DNA from: Planctomycetota bacterium
GTDB taxonomy: Bacteria > Planctomycetota > UBA1135 > GCA-002686595
Length of the DNA stretch: 64,000 bases
Direction: 5' to 3'
Assembly (NCBI GenBank): GCA_016795325.1
Contig: JAEUHY010000015.1
Location: 985,438-1,049,437, forward strand
Position numbers and translations under genes: made by a program. Of the stretch, positions 1 through 8,042 are shown piece after piece (the stretch's first letter is position 1; each line of letters begins with the position of its first letter). The notes under the pieces are model-generated. The model saw only the letters and a program-made list of their open reading frames with translations, was not told the DNA's origin and searched no databases.

Positions 1-120
1 CGCGCGTGGATCCTCGAACCCGACGGCCTCGTAGCCGCCGGCTTCCAGGGCGGCGAGCACCACCTCGAGCACGAAGCGTTCGTCGTCGCACACCAGCACT
101 CGCGCAGGCTTCGGGCTCAT
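1..120 (-). CDS. Response regulator receiver domain, N-terminal fragment
   Basis: Only the first 40 codons are inside the window; the gene continues past the left edge. The ATG lies at 118-120 on the minus strand and the peptide starts MSPKPARVLVCDDERFVLEV. A short beta strand followed by an adjacent Asp pair and then a helix is the classic start of a CheY-like receiver domain, where the paired acidic residues bind Mg2+ near the phospho-acceptor Asp. The phospho-acceptor itself and any output domain lie outside the window. It starts only 15 bp downstream of the stop codon of the large lipoprotein gene on the same strand, so the two may be cotranscribed. Confidence 0.7.
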   Translation of the reverse strand, partial: MSPKPARVLVCDDERFVLEVVLAALEAGGYEAVGFEDPRA

Positions 121-135
121 GGGGGGGGGCGTGTC

Positions 136-3100
136 TCAGCGCTTGAAGAGCGTGTCCAACTGCTCGCGCAGTTTGGCCGCCGCCGCCGGGTCGAGCAGTT
201 CGAGCTGGCGCAGATCGGACTGGGCGCTCGCGAGATCGCCGATCGCGGCGCGCGCCAGCGCCAAGTTGTAGAGCGCGCCGGCGTGGTTGGGTGCGCAGGC
301 GAGCGCGCGCTTGTAGCTCGCGATCGCGGCCTGCAGGTCGCGCAGTTCGTGTTGCGCCGCCGCGAGGTTGAAGTGGCCGTCGAACTGCTCCGGCGCCGCC
401 TCGACCGCCGCCGCGAAGCGCTGCGCGGCTTCCTCGAGCCTTCCCTGGCGCGCAAGCGTCGCGCCCATCTCGATCAAGACTCGCTCCGGCCCGCTCTTGC
501 TCGCGGCCGCGAGCGCCTCCGCGGCGGCTTGCTCCGCTTGCACCAGGCCGCGCTCCGCATACGCAAGCTGCAGCTCCGCCAACTTCGGCATCGCGGGCGG
601 CGCTGCATCCCAGCGGCCCGCGAAAGGCGTCGCGGAGGCCCGACGCTCGGCAGCGCTCGAACGCAGCCGCGCGGCGTCGGCGACCAGCGTGTCGAGGTCG
701 AGGGGACCCACGTACAACACCGCCAACGCGCCTTCGTGGTCGATCAAGAAGCTTGTCGGCAAGCTCAGCGCTCCTGCGCTCGCTCGCGCGCCGCGTTGGA
801 GGACGTCGAGCGTGTCCAGTGTGGCGCTGTTCGCGAAGGCGGCGCGTTGCTCCCACTGCATGCGTTGGAGCACCTCGAGCGCCGCGGGGCGCGCCGCGAG
901 TTCGTCGCAGGACAGCGCCAGCAGTTCCAGTCCGCTCGTGTTCAGCTCCGGCGCGCGGCGCGTGAGCTCGGCGAGCTCCACCACGCATGCCTCGCACGCG
1001 CTGCTCCACAGCGTGATCAGCAGCGGGCGCGGCGTGTTGTCCCGCAGATCCGCCGGGGTCGTGTTGTCGGGCACGAGCAGAGGCGCGGGCGGAAGCGGCG
1101 GCCGCGCGGCGAGCACGCAGCGCACGCGCTCGCTCTCGGGTCGGCTCGGCAGTGCGCCGGGCGCGAGCGCGAGCGTTCGACCTTCGACGGGCGCCGCGCG
1201 CCCCGTCCCTTGTCGCAACACGTAGCGGCCGCCCGCCGCGAGTGCGTCGAACGGCTCGGACTGCGCCGCAGCCTCGTCCTGCAGCCGCGGCCAGTGCACG
1301 ACGACACGTTCGACAGTCGCCGATGCGCCGAGTGCGAAGTGCAGCCAGCGGCTCGACTGCGAGCGCGAACCGTCTCCGGCGCGGACGCTGGCGATCAGGG
1401 GCGGCTGGCCGGCGAGCGTGACTTCGACGCGTGCTCCGAGCGCTTCGCGCGCGCCGCGCGCGGCCTCGAGCAGCACGCTGAGCGTCTCACCCGGCGCCGA
1501 GCGCCGGTTGCGCATCAACCGCAGGCGCGGCGCCGCGCGGCCCACGATCCACAGGTCTTCGTCGCCGTCGAGATCCCAGTCGACGCGCGCCGCGCTCGAA
1601 GCGTCGCCCGCGAAGTCCAGGCCGCTGACGGCCCCGAGTGGGAGCGCCCGTCCGTCGCGGGTGTTCAGCTCGAGCGTGTTTCGTTCGCGCGCGCCCCACG
1701 AGGCGCCTTCTCGCTGCAGGCGCACGAGCGCCGCCCAACTAACGTCGAAGCGCTCGCGCGGCGCGCTCCGCGAGTGCGTCGGCGCGTTGGCCAGCGTGTC
1801 GCGCCACAGCAGCGTGCTGAGCTCGCGCGCATCCGGCCCGGTGAATCCGTTCAGCGCCAACACGTCGGGCCAGCCATCGCTGTCCGCGGCGCTGACCACG
1901 AGTGCGTTCGTCGCGCGCGGCGCTTCGCACTCGAAGGCGGGCGCGAAGCGACCGTCGCCGAGGTTGCGCAACACGCCGCTCGCGCGTGCGAACTGCTCGA
2001 GCTCGCCGCGCAGCTGCGCTCCGCCGCCGGCGGACACCCGCTCATCGCGCGCCAGTCGTGAGCCGCTCGCCGACGCGCGGCGCGCGACGACGAGGTCCAT
2101 GCGCCCGTCGCGGTCGAAGTCGCACCACGCCAGGCCCGTGCTCGCCGACGGCGCATCAACCCCGGCGCTGTCCGCCACGTCGCGGAAGAAACCGCCGTCG
2201 TTGCGGTACAGGTTGTCGCGACCGAATTCGTTGGCGACGTACAGGTCGAGGTCGCCGTCGCTGTCGTAGTCCTCCCAAGCCGCAGCGGAGCTGAAGCGCC
2301 GGTTGTTGTGGTCGAGACCGCTCACGAGCGTCGCGTCGACGAAGCTCCACGCGCCGTCGCGGATCGCGTTGGCGAGCAACGTGTTCGGCGGGCCGTTGTT
2401 CGCATCGTGCAGCGGCAGCGGGGCCGCGAGCGCGCGAGAAGCGGGCGTCGACGCGCACACGTACAGATCGATGTCGCCATCGTTGTCGCCGTCCGCCGCG
2501 CACAAGGCGCTGGTGTCGCGCAGCGGTGCGCTGAAGCGCTCCCTGAAGCGCCCGCGTCCGTCGTTTTCGAGCAGCGCGAGGCGCTGGCCCAGATCGACGG
2601 CGAGATCCGCATCGCCGTCGTTGTCGAAGTCGACGAACAACGCGGCGCGCGAGCCGTCGAGGAAATCCACGCCCGCTTCACGCCCCGCGTCGCGCAGCGT
2701 TCCGTCGGCTTGGCGCAGCAGCAATCGGTTGGGCAGCCCGGCGGGCTGGGTCACGTACACGTCCTCGAGCCCGTCGCCATCCACATCGGCGAGTGCGAGC
2801 GAGTCGTCGCCTTCGAGGGTGAAGCCCAAGGCGCGGTCGAAGCGTCGCGCCCAGAACTCGCGGCTGGCGCCGAACTGCCGCGCCGCATCCGGCGCCGCGG
2901 CGAGAACGGCCTGCGTCACGTCGTCGAAGAGCGCTTGCGGCGCGCTCGTTTCGCTGTGCGCCAGCACTTCGAGGTCGGTGATGCGCGGCGCGTCCGCGGC
3001 GTCGCGAACGCGCCACAACGCGCGCCAGCGCGCCGTGAGGCAACGCGCTGGGCTTGCGCCCACCGAACTCGCGGAGAGCACGAGTTCGCACGCGAAGCCG

Positions 3101-3666
3101 CCGTCGCTCCGCTCGATGCGCACGACGTCGCTGCGCAGCGCGAGCGTGGCGTCGCCGCCGAACGCAGCGCGCCACTTGCTCAGCGCCTCCCGCGCGCCGG
3201 CGCGACCGTGATGTACGAGTTCCGACGTCGGGCTCGTCGTGCGCGCGACCTGCAACGCGGCGTCGTTCGCGCGCAACTCGACGCTGCCAGGTCGCAAGGC
3301 GCCGCTCGAGAACTCCTCGTCGAACACGCGCTCGAGGAGGCTGTCGTCGAGCTCCGCGGCACGTTCGAGCGCGCCGATGAGCAGCGCGAGCTGCGCGTCG
3401 GCGGACTGGGCCCAACGCTCCGCTTCCCAGTCGTTCGCCGCGGATTCGAGCGCGGCGTAGCTCGCGGCCAAACCCTCGGGCGGCTGCGGTGCGATTCCCG
3501 CGACACGCGCGAGCGGGCGCTCGGTCTGCTCGGCCGTCGCCGCAGGCGCAGTCTCCGTCGCGGGCGCCACGGCGTCGGTTTGCGCGGGCGGCGCCGACGG
3601 CTCGCGCGAACACGAAGCCGCGATGCAGGCGGCCGCGGTGGCGACGAGGTGCAGTCGAGCGCTCAT
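136..3666 (-). CDS. FG-GAP/ASPIC-UnbV lipoprotein with thioredoxin-like and TPR domains
   Basis: A 1176-residue exported protein. Residues 1-19 form a lipoprotein signal with a lipobox ending at Cys19 (IAASC). About seven calcium-type FG-GAP loops of the pattern D-x-D-x-D-G-x-x-D follow between roughly residues 290 and 730, consistent with an integrin-like beta-propeller. An ASPIC/UnbV segment comes next (GARVEV, then VHWP, about 750-810). A thioredoxin-fold segment at about 895-1010 carries a CxxC (CEAC) after a predicted strand. The C-terminus holds three or so TPR repeats. ASPIC/UnbV and FG-GAP proteins are abundant in Planctomycetes and their substrates are mostly unknown. A redox or complex-scaffolding role at the membrane surface is inferred from the fusion, not demonstrated. 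The ATG at 3664-3666 is chosen because it gives the signal peptide directly. Confidence 0.85.
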   Translation of the reverse strand: MSARLHLVATAAACIAASCSREPSAPPAQTDAVAPATETAPAATAEQTERPLARVAGIAPQPPEGLAASYAALESAANDWEAERWAQSADAQLALLIGALERAAELDDSLLERVFDEEFSSGALRPGSVELRANDAALQVARTTSPTSELVHHGRAGAREALSKWRAAFGGDATLALRSDVVRIERSDGGFACELVLSASSVGASPARCLTARWRALWRVRDAADAPRITDLEVLAHSETSAPQALFDDVTQAVLAAAPDAARQFGASREFWARRFDRALGFTLEGDDSLALADVDGDGLEDVYVTQPAGLPNRLLLRQADGTLRDAGREAGVDFLDGSRAALFVDFDNDGDADLAVDLGQRLALLENDGRGRFRERFSAPLRDTSALCAADGDNDGDIDLYVCASTPASRALAAPLPLHDANNGPPNTLLANAIRDGAWSFVDATLVSGLDHNNRRFSSAAAWEDYDSDGDLDLYVANEFGRDNLYRNDGGFFRDVADSAGVDAPSASTGLAWCDFDRDGRMDLVVARRASASGSRLARDERVSAGGGAQLRGELEQFARASGVLRNLGDGRFAPAFECEAPRATNALVVSAADSDGWPDVLALNGFTGPDARELSTLLWRDTLANAPTHSRSAPRERFDVSWAALVRLQREGASWGARERNTLELNTRDGRALPLGAVSGLDFAGDASSAARVDWDLDGDEDLWIVGRAAPRLRLMRNRRSAPGETLSVLLEAARGAREALGARVEVTLAGQPPLIASVRAGDGSRSQSSRWLHFALGASATVERVVVHWPRLQDEAAAQSEPFDALAAGGRYVLRQGTGRAAPVEGRTLALAPGALPSRPESERVRCVLAARPPLPPAPLLVPDNTTPADLRDNTPRPLLITLWSSACEACVVELAELTRRAPELNTSGLELLALSCDELAARPAALEVLQRMQWEQRAAFANSATLDTLDVLQRGARASAGALSLPTSFLIDHEGALAVLYVGPLDLDTLVADAARLRSSAAERRASATPFAGRWDAAPPAMPKLAELQLAYAERGLVQAEQAAAEALAAASKSGPERVLIEMGATLARQGRLEEAAQRFAAAVEAAPEQFDGHFNLAAAQHELRDLQAAIASYKRALACAPNHAGALYNLALARAAIGDLASAQSDLRQLELLDPAAAAKLREQLDTLFKR

Positions 3667-3719
3667 GGCCCCAAGTTACGCCGCTGGCGGTGTGCGCTCT
3701 ACGCGTTCCGGCGCGCAAG

Positions 3720-3796
3720 TGGCGCGCCCGGAGGGATTCGAACCCACGACCAGCGGATTAGAAATCCGCTGCTCTATCCAGCTGAGCTACGGGCGC
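3720..3796 (-). tRNA. tRNA-Arg (anticodon UCU)
   Basis: Read on the minus strand, the 77-nt sequence folds as a cloverleaf. The acceptor stem GCGCCCG pairs with CGGGCGC, the D arm is GCTCAGCTGGATAGAGC, and the anticodon stem-loop is GCGGA-TTTCTAA-TCCGC with anticodon TCT. The T loop is TTCGAAT. The discriminator is G, as usual for arginine tRNA, and the 3' CCA is encoded at 3720-3722. The T stem GTGGG/CCCTC has one U-U mismatch. It lies just downstream of tRNA-Pro on the same strand, so the two are probably cotranscribed. Confidence 0.95.
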
Positions 3797-3810
3797 GCGC
3801 GGGGGAAGGG

Positions 3811-3886
3811 TGGTCGGGGAGATGGGACTCGAACCCACGACTCGAAGCACCCAAAGCTTCGCCTCTACCAACTGAGGTACTCCCCG
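3811..3886 (-). tRNA. tRNA-Pro (anticodon UGG)
   Basis: Read on the minus strand, the 76-nt sequence starts CGGGGAG, the hallmark acceptor stem of bacterial tRNA-Pro, pairing with CTCCCCG. The anticodon stem-loop is GAAGC-TTTGGGT-GCTTC with anticodon TGG. The T arm GTGGG-TTCGAGT-CCCAT and discriminator A follow, and CCA is encoded at 3811-3813. It is 14 bp upstream of tRNA-Arg on the same strand. Confidence 0.95.
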
Positions 3887-4060
3887 GGCCTGCGCGCAGA
3901 CATTACGGCGCCGAGGGTCGCGCGCGCTAGTTGCGCCCAGCTCGGGGCGGCTCGAGGGTGGTCCGCGGACCGCCCGCGCACTAACCTCTCGCGCTCGAAC
4001 AACCGTTTTTCTCGCGGCGCGGCGCGCGCGCCCGATGTCCTCTTTGAGAGCTGAGTCTGC

Positions 4061-5344
<1,284 letters not shown>

Positions 5345-5367
5345 GCGGCGCTGCACGAGGCAGCGGG

Positions 5368-6093
5368 GTGAACGCGTCGACCGAGTTCCTGCCGAGCGCG
5401 GCCGTCGTGATGCCCACGCTCAACGAGCGCGTGCACATCGAAGCTCAACTCCAGCGCCTGCTGCGGGCCGAGGCGCCGGAGGATCGCGCGCACGAGGTGC
5501 GCGTCGGCGACGGCGGCAGCGTGGACGGAACGTGCGCCGCGGCGCTCGCGCTCGGCGCGCTGGTCGTACCGAGCGAGCGTGGGAGGGGGCGGCAACTCGC
5601 GGCGGCCGCCCGCGGCGCGACGAGCGACGTTTTGATCTTCTTGCACGCCGACAATCGCCTGCCGCTCGGCGCGTTGGCGGCGATCCGGCGCGCCTTCGCC
5701 AACCCGCAGCTGCAAGCGGCGGCGCTTGCGCAACGCATCGCTGCGTCGGGCTGGTTCTTTCGCGCGGTCGAGCGCGCCGCCGACGCCCGCGCGCGGCGCG
5801 GCATGGTGTACGGCGACTCGACCTTGGTCGTGCGGCGCGCGCTCTACGAAGCACTGGGCGGCTTCGCACCGCTGGAGTTGTTCGAGGATGTCGAGTTCTC
5901 GCGCCGCCTGCGGCGCGTGGCGCGCGTGCAGGTGCTCGAGGCCGCATGCGTCGAGGTCGACGCGCGCCGTTGGCGCTCGGAGGGGCGCACGCGAGCTACA
6001 CTGCGCAACTGGAGCTTGCGCGTAGCCTACGAACTCGGCGCGCCGCCGTCCGCACTCGCTCGCTGGTACAAGGTCCACGCGCCCGAGCGCTAG
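5368..6093 (+). CDS. Small family-2 glycosyltransferase (rSAM/selenodomain-associated type)
   Basis: A 241-residue protein with GT-A hallmarks. The first nucleotide-binding segment VVMPTLNER is at residues 13-21, the GDGGSVDGT turn at 47-55, and the metal-binding LHADN at 92-96 provides the DxD-like position. Later come GMVYGDS and a short acidic F-E-D-V-E-F motif that usually carries the catalytic base. Size and motifs fit the small GT2 subfamily described as rSAM/selenodomain-associated; its acceptor is unknown. No signal peptide or membrane segment is seen. The GTG start at 5368 leaves 23 bp after purD; a longer in-frame extension would run back into purD and is not used. Confidence 0.8.
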   Translation: MNASTEFLPSAAVVMPTLNERVHIEAQLQRLLRAEAPEDRAHEVRVGDGGSVDGTCAAALALGALVVPSERGRGRQLAAAARGATSDVLIFLHADNRLPLGALAAIRRAFANPQLQAAALAQRIAASGWFFRAVERAADARARRGMVYGDSTLVVRRALYEALGGFAPLELFEDVEFSRRLRRVARVQVLEAACVEVDARRWRSEGRTRATLRNWSLRVAYELGAPPSALARWYKVHAPER

Positions 6094-6129
6094 AGTTCGT
6101 CCCCGTCCGAACTACGCTGAGGCGCAACC

Positions 6130-6648
6130 GTGAAGCACGAGTCGATCCGAAAGGCCTTCGAAGAGTTTCTGCGCGCCCGCGAACTCAAGCTCACCACGCA
6201 GCGCGAGCGCATCTTCGAACGCGCCTTCAGTACGCACGAGCACTTCAGCGCCGAGCAGCTCTACGACTGGCTGCGCGAGGAGCCGGGCGCGCGTGTCTCG
6301 CGCGCGACGGTGTACCGCACGATCGGGTTGCTCGCCGAAGGCGGCTTCTTGGGTTCGCTCGACACCGGACGCGGCGAATTGGTGTACGAGCACCTGCTCG
6401 GCCACAAACACCACGACCACATGGTGTGCATGGAGTGCGGCCGGATCGAGGAGTTCCACGACGAGCGCATCGAGGCTTTGCAGCACGAGGCTTGCCAGCG
6501 CATGGGGTTCGTGCTCGTCAGCCATTCGCACCGCTTGATCGGGCTGTGCCGCGCGTGCGCACGCAAGCGCGGCGCGACGCCAGGCGCGAGCGCGTCGAGC
6601 GCTCCGCTTGCAGGCCAAGGCCAAGCGTCCGCAGCGGTCGACGACTGA
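6130..6648 (+). CDS. Fur-family metalloregulator
   Basis: A 172-residue transcriptional regulator of the Fur/Zur/PerR family. The N-terminal winged helix includes KLTTQRERIFE and the recognition helix VSRATVYRTIGLL. The dimerisation domain has the metal ligands H94, H95, D96 and H97, followed by the structural zinc pairs C100-x2-C103 and C140-x2-C143. The sensed metal (Fe, Zn, Mn) or peroxide cannot be decided from sequence. The C-terminal tail after residue 145 is low complexity. A GTG start is used. It sits 36 bp after the glycosyltransferase gene and may have its own promoter; no Fur box was identified with confidence. Confidence 0.9.
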   Translation: MKHESIRKAFEEFLRARELKLTTQRERIFERAFSTHEHFSAEQLYDWLREEPGARVSRATVYRTIGLLAEGGFLGSLDTGRGELVYEHLLGHKHHDHMVCMECGRIEEFHDERIEALQHEACQRMGFVLVSHSHRLIGLCRACARKRGATPGASASSAPLAGQGQASAAVDD

Positions 6649-6691
6649 ACTCGGCGCGGCGCCTGCGCCGCGCTGGAGCGAGAACCGCCCG

Positions 6692-6738
6692 CAAAAAAGC
6701 GCGAGGCGCCCGCGGAGCCGAACTCCACGGACGCCTCG
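6692..6738 (-). terminator. Intrinsic terminator of the small lipoprotein gene
   Basis: On the minus strand an imperfect 15-bp stem (13 pairs; arms CGAGGCGTCCGTGGA and TCCGCGGGCGCCTCG) with a 7-nt loop is followed by GCGC and a run of six T. This is the standard layout of a factor-independent terminator. It lies 57 bp downstream of the stop codon of the lipoprotein gene at 6795-7184, and could also block readthrough between it and the convergent Fur-family gene. Confidence 0.75.
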
Positions 6739-6794
6739 TTGTGCGTCGGCCCGCGCGAACCGGATGGGCCCGCACGAAGCACTGCGGTCGCGCG

Positions 6795-7184
6795 CTACTT
6801 CTGCGCGTTCAGGCGGCGGATCAGGCGCTCGGAGATGATCTCGGCGAACTCGCCGTCGTTGACGGTCGCCATGTAGTTCTTCGCCGAGACCGTCATCGTC
6901 GACTGGTCGACGTCGAAGGCCTGGACCTCGACGCGCACGACGCGGCCGTCGAGCTTGGCCGACGCGATGCGGGTCTGGTCGTCGAACTCGATCAACTCCG
7001 GGCTCTCCTTGGCCAGGAAGTCCTTGACCGTGTTCCACACCACGCGCGCATCCTGGTTGAGGTGGCTGCGGTGGGTGCGGTTGTCCATCATCTCGCTCGA
7101 GAGCACGACGCCGCCGACGGCGCCGGCCACGAGGCAACTAGAGAGCGGAAGAGCCAGGAGAGCGATCAAAAGAGCGTTACGCAT
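6795..7184 (-). CDS. Small DUF3568-like lipoprotein
   Basis: A 129-residue protein with a lipoprotein signal ending at Cys17 (PLSSC) and a short hydrophobic Gly/Ala/Val stretch behind it. The mature part is a compact alpha/beta domain with DQTRIASAKLDGR and VSAKNYM motifs, resembling DUF3568-type proteins of unknown function. The ATG at 7182-7184 has a good ribosome site (GAGGA) about 6 nt upstream. It is the last gene on the purL-purQ strand, 75 bp after purQ, and is closed by its own terminator. Function is unknown; a periplasmic or membrane-surface location is predicted. Confidence 0.75.
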   Translation of the reverse strand: MRNALLIALLALPLSSCLVAGAVGGVVLSSEMMDNRTHRSHLNQDARVVWNTVKDFLAKESPELIEFDDQTRIASAKLDGRVVRVEVQAFDVDQSTMTVSAKNYMATVNDGEFAEIISERLIRRLNAQK

Positions 7185-7259
7185 GGAAGTCCTCGGGGAG
7201 TGGTTGAGCTTGCGACCCCTCGCAAGCGCGGGGCGATGGAAGCTGAGAAAGGCGCAGCC

Positions 7260-8042
7260 TCAGGCGTTGACAGCGCCTGCGGCTGCGACGAGACGGCGGT
7301 AGAACTCGAGCCCCTCGCCGTTCGGACGAGGCGCCGTGCGAGTCCACCGTGGATGGTGCCAAGGCGTGACGTTGCGTTCGGGGTGCGGCATCAATCCGAA
7401 GACGCGCCCGCTCGGGTCGCACAGGCCGGCGATCGCCGCTGTCGAGCCGTTGGGCAGTTCGGGATACGAGGCCGACGCTCCCTCGCGGGTCACGTAGCGC
7501 AGTGCGATCTGACCGCGTTCTTCGAGGCGCTTCAAGGTCGCCTCATCCTTGAACATCAACCGGCCCTCGCCGTGGGCGACGGGAGTCGGCCACAGCACGC
7601 CGGCGTCGAGCCAGCGGCAGGCGCTGCGTTCGTTGCGCAACGTGACCCAGCGGCACTCGTAGTGGCCTGAGACGTTCGCGGTGAGCGCGATGGTGCGGTC
7701 CGAGGGCCGCGCGGAGACGCCCTCGAGCAGTCCGGTGTCGACGAGCACCTGGAAACCGTTGCACACGCCGAGCACGTAGCCGCCGCGAGCGACGAAGCCC
7801 GCCAGCGCCGCGCCGAGGAACGTGCGCAGTTCGAATCCGAGCACACGGCCCGCGGCGATGTCGTCGCCGTAGCTGAAGCCGCCGGGGAACACGAGCAGCG
7901 AGTACTCGTCGAGTCGCGAGGGGGCCGAGATCACCTGCTGGAGGTGCAAGAGGTCGGCCACGGCGCCGGCCTGCTCCAGCGCGAGCAGCGTCTCGCGCTC
8001 GCAGTTCACTCCGGCCGCCCGCAGCACCAATGCGCGTGTCAT
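7260..8042 (-). CDS. purQ: Phosphoribosylformylglycinamidine synthase, glutaminase subunit
   Basis: PurQ releases ammonia from glutamine for FGAM synthase (PurL), the fourth purine step. It has 260 residues. The class-I glutamine amidotransferase triad is visible: nucleophile Cys94 in LGVCNGFQ, and His220 and Glu222 in MPHPER. The FPGGFSYGDD motif at 52-61 is typical of PurQ. The ATG at 8040-8042 overlaps the purL stop codon as ATGA, so the two are translationally coupled, giving equal supply of both parts of the complex. Confidence 0.96.
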   Translation of the reverse strand: MTRALVLRAAGVNCERETLLALEQAGAVADLLHLQQVISAPSRLDEYSLLVFPGGFSYGDDIAAGRVLGFELRTFLGAALAGFVARGGYVLGVCNGFQVLVDTGLLEGVSARPSDRTIALTANVSGHYECRWVTLRNERSACRWLDAGVLWPTPVAHGEGRLMFKDEATLKRLEERGQIALRYVTREGASASYPELPNGSTAAIAGLCDPSGRVFGLMPHPERNVTPWHHPRWTRTAPRPNGEGLEFYRRLVAAAGAVNA

